A stretch of DNA of 64,000 nt from the NCBI GenBank assembly GCA_001725255.1, contig MEFV01000002.1, positions 124,001-188,000 of the forward strand. The letters run 5' to 3'. The DNA comes from Comamonas sp. SCN 67-35. GTDB taxonomy: Bacteria > Pseudomonadota > Gammaproteobacteria > Burkholderiales > Burkholderiaceae_C. The notes below the pieces were generated by a model that worked only from the letters and a program-made list of their open reading frames with translations, was not told the origin of the DNA and searched no databases. Numbering within the stretch: position 1 is the stretch's first letter; every line of letters starts with the position of its first letter. The position numbers and the translations under genes were made by a program. Positions 58,433 through 64,000 of the stretch are shown here, piece after piece.

Positions 58433-59353
58433 CTATTTCGTCGGCCCGGATGGCCTGGCTGTGTAGGCGTGGGGCATGGGCAGGATCTCGGGATCGAAGG
58501 CGCGATCGCCCTGTGGGTCGGGGATGCCCGTCGCCTGCGTGCCCCTGAAGTCATGAAGCTGCTGGTCCATCAGGTGCGATGGCACGACGTGACTCATCGC
58601 GCGGAACATGCTTTCGATGCGCCCCGGGTGATTCTTTTCCCACTCGCGCAGCATCTGTGCCACCACGACGCGCTGCAGGCCTTCCTGGCTGCCGCAGAGA
58701 TTGCAGGGAATGATGGGAAATTCCCGCACCTGCGCCCAGCGCATGGTGTCTTTTTCCGTGACGTAGCACAGCGGTCGGATGACGACGTGTCTGCCGTCGT
58801 CGGAGACCAGCTTGGGGGGCATGCCCTTCATGCGTCCGCCGTAGAACAGGTTGAGCATCAGCGTGGTGACGATGTCGTCGCGGTGGTGGCCCAGCGCCAC
58901 CTTGGTGGCGCCCAGTTCGGTCGCCACGCGGTAGAGGATGGCGCGGCGCAGGCGCGAGCAGACGCTGCACGTGGTCTTGCCCTCGGGCACAAGTCGTTTC
59001 ACGACGCTGTAGGTGTCCTGGTTCTCGATGTGAAAATCCACGCCGATGCGGCTCAGGTATTCGGGCAGCACGTGCTCGGGAAAGCCCGGCTGCTTCTGAT
59101 CGAGGTTCACCGCGACGATGCTGAACGAGATCGGAGCGCGCTTTTGCAGCTTCAGCAGAATGTCGAGCAGGGTATAGCTGTCCTTGCCGCCCGACAGGCA
59201 GACCATGACCTTGTCGCCTTCCTCGATCATCGAATAGTCGATGATGGCGCGGCCGACTTCGCGGCACAGGCGCTTTTCGAGCTTGTGGTCTTCGTGATCG
59301 GCCCTGCGAGGGTCGCGAGAGTTCACGGGGGCGATGGCTTCGAGGGTGTCCAT
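58433..59353 (-). CDS. ttcA: tRNA 2-thiocytidine biosynthesis protein TtcA
   Basis: Iron-sulfur enzyme that thiolates C32 of some tRNAs. It has 306 residues. The PP-loop ATP pyrophosphatase motif is [29 protein letters not shown] and [10 protein letters not shown] supply the cysteines for the cluster and catalysis. The start at 59353 overlaps or abuts the end of the folB-like gene; a longer frame to 59521 reads into it and was rejected. Confidence 0.94.
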   Translation of the reverse strand: MDTLEAIAPVNSRDPRRADHEDHKLEKRLCREVGRAIIDYSMIEEGDKVMVCLSGGKDSYTLLDILLKLQKRAPISFSIVAVNLDQKQPGFPEHVLPEYLSRIGVDFHIENQDTYSVVKRLVPEGKTTCSVCSRLRRAILYRVATELGATKVALGHHRDDIVTTLMLNLFYGGRMKGMPPKLVSDDGRHVVIRPLCYVTEKDTMRWAQVREFPIIPCNLCGSQEGLQRVVVAQMLREWEKNHPGRIESMFRAMSHVVPSHLMDQQLHDFRGTQATGIPDPQGDRAFDPEILPMPHAYTARPSGPTK

Positions 59354-59358
59354 GCGAT

Positions 59359-59745
59359 TCACCACTGTCCGGTTTCGACGCGAATGGCCACTTCGCAGTC
59401 GCTGAAGATTTCGAGCTTGGCGATTTTCACGCGCACGCCGCGCACGCCCGGCAGCAGCAGCAGGCGCCGTGCGAGCTTGCCGATCAGGCTTTCCAGCAGG
59501 TTCAGGTGCTCGGACGTGCACTCGTCGATGATGATCTGGCGCACCTTGCGATAGTCGAGCACGTGCAGGATGTCGTCGTCGGGAGGGGCCAGCGGCTGCG
59601 TGCCGAGATTGAGCTCGGCATCGACCTGAATGGGTTGCGGGGCCTTGTGCTCGTGCGCGAGGATGCCCAGGTTGGCGTCAAAGCGCAGGCCGGTCAGCGT
59701 GAGCGTCTGCTGGCCCTGCTGGGGTTGGATGAGTGGTGTGGACAT
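59359..59745 (-). CDS. folB: Dihydroneopterin aldolase FolB-like (copy 1)
   Basis: A 128-residue pterin enzyme of the T-fold superfamily, which in folate synthesis cleaves dihydroneopterin. Motifs: [40 protein letters not shown] and [10 protein letters not shown] (the catalytic Glu/Lys region). The start at 59745 is preferred over the longer frame to 60033, which overlaps the neighbour. It is followed by ttcA. Confidence 0.85.
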   Translation of the reverse strand: MSTPLIQPQQGQQTLTLTGLRFDANLGILAHEHKAPQPIQVDAELNLGTQPLAPPDDDILHVLDYRKVRQIIIDECTSEHLNLLESLIGKLARRLLLLPGVRGVRVKIAKLEIFSDCEVAIRVETGQW

Positions 59746-59756
59746 GGAGGGTGCGC

Positions 59757-60170
59757 TTACCAGGGTTTGAGGCCGACGCGCTCGGTGCCCACCGAGGCGC
59801 AATCGCGGTAGACGTCGGGCTTGCGCGTGGCCACGCGCGCCGCCTGCACGTCGGCTCGTGCCAGCAGCGCCCGCAGGATGGCGTCGCACAGCGTCTCCTG
59901 CAGCGCGTGATGGCGCGTGCCGATGGCGTGGGTGATGGTGTCGCGGATGAAGTCGTAGTCCACGGTCTGCGAGATGTCGTCGTGGTGCGCGGGCGCGGCA
60001 TCCAGCTTGACGCACAGGTCCACGTCGAACCACATGCGCTGCGGCGCCGTGCGCTCGAAGTCATGCACGCCGATGCGCACCTGCAGTTCGTGGCGGCGCA
60101 GGCTGAGCAGGCGGCAGTGCGTGGCCAGCCGCGCGTCGAGGGCGCCGAAGGCAAGCAGGATGGAGTTCAT
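59757..60170 (-). CDS. Dihydroneopterin/dihydromonapterin aldolase or epimerase-like protein (copy 2, FolB/FolX type)
   Basis: 137 residues, a divergent second member of the same T-fold family: LQVRIGVHDFERTAPQRMWF, YDFIRDTITHAIGTRHHALQ and ETLCDAILRALLARADVQAA. It is 11 bp upstream of copy 1 in the same operon and coupled (TGATG) to a FolM-like reductase. One copy may make folate and the other monapterin, or the two may form a hetero-oligomer; sequence alone cannot tell. Confidence 0.8.
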   Translation of the reverse strand: MNSILLAFGALDARLATHCRLLSLRRHELQVRIGVHDFERTAPQRMWFDVDLCVKLDAAPAHHDDISQTVDYDFIRDTITHAIGTRHHALQETLCDAILRALLARADVQAARVATRKPDVYRDCASVGTERVGLKPW

Positions 60171-60961
60171 CAGGGCCGATTTTCGTCGATGGCAAACATC
60201 ACGTCGCGCGCGAGCGGCACGAGATGCTGGCCGTTGTCCGCGCGCAGCGTGCAGCCGTTGAGACTCGTGTTTTCGGCGATGAAGACCGCCGCACGCGCAA
60301 CGTCGCCCGGGTCGATGGCGCGCTGCAGCAGGTTGACGGTGGCGGCACGACGAAAATTTTCAGGTGTCTGGGGCCCGCTCGGGTACATGAGGCCGGGCGA
60401 GAGGCCGCACACGCGCACATGGGGTGCAAGCGCCTGCGCCTGCAGCGCCACGCTGCGTTCCAGCGCGAGCTTGCTCACGGTGTATGAAAAATAGTCGGGA
60501 TTGAGGTTGTGTACCTTCTGATCGAGCACATGCACGACGCAGTGCAGTCCAGGCGCTTGCCCGGGCAGCTTCTTGACGTGCGCGGCCAGCGCATGGGCCA
60601 GCAGGAGCGGTGCGACCGTGTTGGTGGCAAAGTGCCGCTGCAGCATCGCTTCGTCCGCGTGAGCGGCGTGGTCCGCCTCGAACAGCGAGGCGTTGTTGAC
60701 GATGCAACGCGGCCCTTCCGGGACGGCGGCGGCGCATTGTGCGAAGAGCTGTGCGGCCGCGCCGACCTGCGCCAGATCGGCGGCGAGCGACACGCAGCGC
60801 ACGCCCAGGGCCTGGACTTCTTTCGCTGTGGCCTGCGCGGCCTGGGCCGAATGGCGGTAGTGGCACAGCACGTTCCAGCCGGCACGCGCGAACGCCAGCG
60901 ATGTTTCCCGGCCCAGACGCGTCGCGCCGCCGGTGACGAGAACCCAGGGGATGTCGGTCAT
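60170..60961 (-). CDS. SDR-family pteridine reductase, FolM-like
   Basis: 263 residues with TGGATRLGRETSLAFARAGW, IVNNASLFEAD, and the active-site run VHVLDQKVHNLNPDYFSYTV followed by SKLAL. The DQK...NPDYFSYTVSK string is typical of FolM/pteridine reductases and unlike generic SDRs. It probably reduces dihydromonapterin or dihydrofolate to the tetrahydro form. It overlaps the FolX-like gene by one base, forming a pterin operon with both aldolase-like genes. Confidence 0.85.
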   Translation of the reverse strand: MTDIPWVLVTGGATRLGRETSLAFARAGWNVLCHYRHSAQAAQATAKEVQALGVRCVSLAADLAQVGAAAQLFAQCAAAVPEGPRCIVNNASLFEADHAAHADEAMLQRHFATNTVAPLLLAHALAAHVKKLPGQAPGLHCVVHVLDQKVHNLNPDYFSYTVSKLALERSVALQAQALAPHVRVCGLSPGLMYPSGPQTPENFRRAATVNLLQRAIDPGDVARAAVFIAENTSLNGCTLRADNGQHLVPLARDVMFAIDENRP

Positions 60962-61037
60962 GATGATGCGGGTGGCAGGCCACCGCCGCGTGCGGCAGCC
61001 GTGACTGCACGCTATTGTGCCGAATGCGCGGACGGCG

Positions 61038-61754
61038 TCACACGCCGAGATAGGCCTGCTGCACGGCCGGGTCGTCCATCAGTTGCCGGGCTGGCCCCGA
61101 GAGCGTGACGCGGCCGCTTTCGATCACGTAGGCGCGATCGGCGGCGCCCAGCGCCACCTGCACATCCTGCTCCACGAGAAGCACGGTCACGCCCTGTTGG
61201 CGGATATCGGCGAGAACGTCCACCAGCTGCTGCACGATCACCGGCGCCAGGCCCAGGCTCATTTCATCGATCATCATCAACCGAGGCGCGGCCATCAGCG
61301 CACGCGCCATCGCGCACATCTGCTGCTCACCGCCCGACATGCTGCCCGCGAGTTGACCGCGGCGCTCGCCCAAGCGGGGAAACAGCGCGTACATGCGTTC
61401 CAGGTCGCGGCGGATCTGCGCCTTGTCGTGCCGGCGGTAGGCGCCCATGAGCAGGTTGTCCTGCACCGACATGCGATCAAAGAGCTGACGGCCCTCGGGC
61501 ACCTGCACCAGGCCCTGGCCGAAGGCCTGATCGGGCGTGCGGGTGGTGATGTCCGTGCCCGCGAATGCGATCTGGCCCCGGCAGGGCAGCAGCCGCGAGA
61601 GCACGCGCAAGAGCGTGGTCTTGCCTGCGCCGTTGCTGCCCACGAGCGCGACGATCTCGGCCTGGTGCACCTCGATGCAGAGCTCGTGCAGCACGGGCAT
61701 GAGGCCGTAGCCGGCACTCACCTGCTGCACCTGAAGCAAGGGCGTGCCCGTCAT
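61038..61754 (-). CDS. ABC transporter ATP-binding protein, LivF type (second system)
   Basis: 238 residues. Walker A LVGSNGAGKTTLLRVL, signature MSGGEQQMCAMARALM, Walker B RLMMIDEMSLGLAP (Glu then Met instead of Pro), switch LLVEQDVQVAL. It overlaps the LivG gene by ATGA and is the last gene of a minus-strand operon. The substrate is unknown; no binding protein is in the window. Confidence 0.9.
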   Translation of the reverse strand: MTGTPLLQVQQVSAGYGLMPVLHELCIEVHQAEIVALVGSNGAGKTTLLRVLSRLLPCRGQIAFAGTDITTRTPDQAFGQGLVQVPEGRQLFDRMSVQDNLLMGAYRRHDKAQIRRDLERMYALFPRLGERRGQLAGSMSGGEQQMCAMARALMAAPRLMMIDEMSLGLAPVIVQQLVDVLADIRQQGVTVLLVEQDVQVALGAADRAYVIESGRVTLSGPARQLMDDPAVQQAYLGV

Positions 61755-62503
61755 GCGCGTTTCTTTCCCAGGTAGGCTTGTACGACCGTCGGGTCGGCGA
61801 GCACGGCGTCGGGCGTGCCGTCGGCGATCTTCTGACCATGGTGCAGCACCAGCAGCCGGTCCGACAGGCTGCGGATGGCCTTGATCACATGCTCGATCAC
61901 GAGCACGCCGATACCGGCCTCGCGCACCTTGCGGATGACGGCGATCACTTCCTCGATCTCGACGTGGTTCAGGCCCGCCATGACTTCATCGCACAGCAGC
62001 AGGCGCGGCTTCATCGCCAGCGCCTTGGCGAGCTCCAGGCGCTTGCGACCCGGGCCGCCGAGCTCTTCCGCGCGCTGGCTCTCGAATTGGCCCAGGCCGA
62101 CGAATTCCAGGCTCTGGCGCGCCTGTTCGCGTGCTCGGGCCAGCTGCGCCTGGCCACCGCCGTGCCCGAAGAGCGCGCCGATGGCCACGTTGTCCAGCAC
62201 CGACAGACCGGGAAACGGCTGCATGATCTGGAAGGTGCGCCCTATGCCCAGCCGCGCGCGCCGGAAGGTCGGCAAATGGGTGACGGCCTGCCCGTCGAAC
62301 AGCACCTCGCCCTGGGTGGGCCGGATGGTGCCGCTGATCAGGTTGATGAGCGTGGTCTTGCCCGCGCCGTTGGGGCCGATCAGACCGAGGATTTCGCCTG
62401 GCGCGAGGCGAAAACTCACGTCGGAGACGGCCACCAGCCCGGAAAAACGCTGCGTCACGTGACGCAGCTCCAGCAGTGGCGTGGCGGCCGAATCCGTGCT
62501 CAT
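61751..62503 (-). CDS. ABC transporter ATP-binding protein, LivG type (second system)
   Basis: 250 residues. Walker A GLIGPNGAGKTTLINLIS, Q-loop RTFQIMQPFPGLSV, signature-like LGGPGRKRLELAKALA, Walker B LLLCDEVMAGLNHVE (Asp-Glu kept), switch LVIEHVIKAI. The start at 62503 overlaps the LivM stop; longer frames run into that gene. Confidence 0.9.
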   Translation of the reverse strand: MSTDSAATPLLELRHVTQRFSGLVAVSDVSFRLAPGEILGLIGPNGAGKTTLINLISGTIRPTQGEVLFDGQAVTHLPTFRRARLGIGRTFQIMQPFPGLSVLDNVAIGALFGHGGGQAQLARAREQARQSLEFVGLGQFESQRAEELGGPGRKRLELAKALAMKPRLLLCDEVMAGLNHVEIEEVIAVIRKVREAGIGVLVIEHVIKAIRSLSDRLLVLHHGQKIADGTPDAVLADPTVVQAYLGKKRA

Positions 62504-63447
62504 AGCCGGTTCTCCCGCACGTTTTCGCCGAAGTAGCGCCAGCCCAGCCGCCGGATGCGCGTGGCCAGGTGCGTGAGCCCATGTGGCATGAAGACCACCG
62601 CGGCCACGATCACCGCGCCGAAGAAGAGGCTGGCGATGCTCGTCACTTCGCTGGAGAGCCATTCGGACACGGCCGAGAGCGAGAACGCGCCGACGATGGG
62701 ACCGAACACCGTGCCCGCGCCGCCGAACACCGCCATGATGATCATCTTGACGTTCAGGCCGATGTCGAAGGCACTTTCCGGATCGAGGAAGGTGATCCAG
62801 TAGGCATGGATACCGCCCGCGAGCGCACTCAGCACGCCGGAGATCGTGAATGCGGCCACCTTGTAGGCGGTGGTGTTCACGCCCATCACCGCGGCCCCGT
62901 CTTCGTTTTCGCGGATTGCGATCAGGCCGAAGCCGAAGCGGCTGCGCGTGAGCCACCAGACCACGAGCGTGGAGAGCACGAGTAGACCGAGCGCCAGGCC
63001 GTAGAACAGCCGGTCGTCGTTGAGCGGGGGCAGCACCAGACCGATGTTCTGCCCCGCCAGCGGGATGTTGGAGACGATGGCCGACATCACGCCCGCCAGG
63101 GCCAGCGTGGCGATGGCGAAGTAGTGCCCGCGCAGGCGCAGTACCGGCACGCCCAGCAGCAGCGCGAACGCCACCGCCAGCAGCACGCCGAACAGCATGC
63201 CGACTTCGAAGGGCAGATGCCACTGCACCATGGCGATGGCCACGCCGTAGCTGCCCAGGCCGTAGAACACCGAATTGCCGAACGAGGGGTAGCCGGTGTA
63301 GCCGCCGATGATGTTCCAGCCCTGCGCCAGCACCGCCAGCAGCAGGGCGTTGATGCCGAACTGCACCAGCACGTCCGAGCCGTACCACGGCACGCCCGCA
63401 AGCAGCACGAAGGCGATCGCGACGGCGAGCTTGTGCCAGGTCTTCAT
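62500..63447 (-). CDS. ABC transporter permease, LivM type (second system)
   Basis: 315 residues, about nine helices. Signature parts GYTGYPSFGNSVFYGLGSYG, RSRFGFGLIAIRENEDGAAV and HAYWITFLDPESAFDIGLNV. It overlaps both neighbours by ATGA, indicating a tightly coupled operon. Confidence 0.9.
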   Translation of the reverse strand: MKTWHKLAVAIAFVLLAGVPWYGSDVLVQFGINALLLAVLAQGWNIIGGYTGYPSFGNSVFYGLGSYGVAIAMVQWHLPFEVGMLFGVLLAVAFALLLGVPVLRLRGHYFAIATLALAGVMSAIVSNIPLAGQNIGLVLPPLNDDRLFYGLALGLLVLSTLVVWWLTRSRFGFGLIAIRENEDGAAVMGVNTTAYKVAAFTISGVLSALAGGIHAYWITFLDPESAFDIGLNVKMIIMAVFGGAGTVFGPIVGAFSLSAVSEWLSSEVTSIASLFFGAVIVAAVVFMPHGLTHLATRIRRLGWRYFGENVRENRL

Positions 63448-64000
63448 GCGGTCTTCCCCAGCAGGCCCGTGGGCCGCACGATGAGCACCAGCGCAAGGAT
63501 GCCGAAACTCGCCACGTCGACGAAGGTCGGGCCGATGTAGAGAATGGTGAGCGATTCGACGACGCCCAGGAACAGCCCGCCGACGAGCACGCCCAGCGGA
63601 TTGTCCAGACCGCCGATGATGGCGATCGCGAATGACTTGAGCGTGAGCGAGGCGCCGATGTAGGGGTTGATCTGCGACACGGTGCCGTACAGCCCGCCCG
63701 CGGTGCCCGCGAGCGCCACGCCGATGGCGAAGGTCATCGCATAGAGGTGGCGCGGCTCCACCCCGTACAGGCGTGCGGCCACGAGGTTCTGCGCGGTGGC
63801 GCGGATCGCCCGGCCCAGGCGCGTGTGCAGCAGGAACAGCCACATGCCCATGGTGAGCACCAGCGCCGCGCCGAAGGCCGCGACCCGCATGGTCGGCAGC
63901 ACGACCGAGCCCCAGTGCCACTGGCGCCCGGCGTAGCCCGGGTTGATGGTGCGAAAGTCCGCCGAGAACGCGAGCTGCGCCAGATAGGTGAGCACCACGT
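63444..64000 (-). CDS. ABC transporter permease, LivH type (second system, 5' end beyond window)
   Basis: The C-terminal 184 residues or so of a LivH-type permease; the start lies past the right edge. Visible motifs: GRAIRATAQNLVAARLYGVE, GGLYGTVSQINPYIGASLTL and FAIAIIGGLDNPLGVLVGGL. The GGLDNPLG loop is characteristic of LivH. The binding-protein gene is expected further right. Confidence 0.9.
   Translation of the reverse strand, partial: VVLTYLAQLAFSADFRTINPGYAGRQWHWGSVVLPTMRVAAFGAALVLTMGMWLFLLHTRLGRAIRATAQNLVAARLYGVEPRHLYAMTFAIGVALAGTAGGLYGTVSQINPYIGASLTLKSFAIAIIGGLDNPLGVLVGGLFLGVVESLTILYIGPTFVDVASFGILALVLIVRPTGLLGKTA

Overview
The window looks like a high-GC betaproteobacterial chromosome of the order Burkholderiales, most likely Comamonadaceae. 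The evidence is gene order (recG-oxyR-dps-ubiA, a GlpSTPQV-type glycerol ABC operon, the spc/alpha ribosomal operons), protein similarity recognised by eye, and short intergenic repeats of a type I associate with Acidovorax and relatives. No database search was possible, so the genus is not claimed.

Layout. 1-6.9 kb: housekeeping and stress genes (HD-GYP protein cut by the left edge, recG, oxyR, dps, ubiA, proC). 7-17.2 kb: a complete glycerol module, with glpK and a DeoR/GlpR-type repressor divergent from glpS-glpT-glpP-glpQ-DUF2160-glpV-glpD, and GlpR-like half sites in the divergent promoter. 17.2-26.1 kb: spc and alpha ribosomal operons from rplN to rplQ with a clear sigma-70 promoter, followed by an initiator tRNA (tRNA-fMet).

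26.2-42.9 kb: a 16.6-kb genomic island inserted in the 3' end of tRNA-fMet and bounded by a perfect 50-bp direct repeat. It carries a tyrosine integrase at the left end and an AlpA-type regulator at the right end. A perfect 22-bp repeat (two tandem copies of TTGCTGCACTT) lies upstream of both genes. Inside are about 1 kb of hairpin-rich, probably non-coding sequence, an integron-integrase fragment, an IS5-family element with CTAG target duplications, cassette-like orphan genes, an IS1111-group element with sub-terminal inverted repeats, an attC-like site, a DUF4041/GIY-YIG protein, a 1050-residue protein, a small lipoprotein and an orphan gene. The 1050-residue protein reads as a single-chain SIR2-APAZ-MID-PIWI short prokaryotic Argonaute. 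It is the most notable object here: a predicted guide-dependent, NAD-depleting anti-plasmid/anti-phage effector with a catalytically dead PIWI domain.

43.2-58.4 kb: a catabolic cluster. A branched-chain-type ABC importer (LivK-H-M-G-F-like) is followed by a quinone-oxidoreductase-like enzyme, a TetR regulator, two crotonase-fold enzymes, a BadH-like SDR, two acyl-CoA dehydrogenases, an unusual CoA-transferase/SDR fusion and an acyl-CoA ligase. Together they suggest uptake, CoA activation and beta-oxidation-like degradation of a (possibly alicyclic) carboxylic acid. Two near-identical palindromes resembling the TetR-type FadR operator lie in front of the transporter and in front of the hydratase genes. 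58.4-64 kb, minus strand: ttcA, two tandem FolB/FolX-like genes, a FolM-like pteridine reductase, and a second LivF-G-M-H transporter cut by the right edge.
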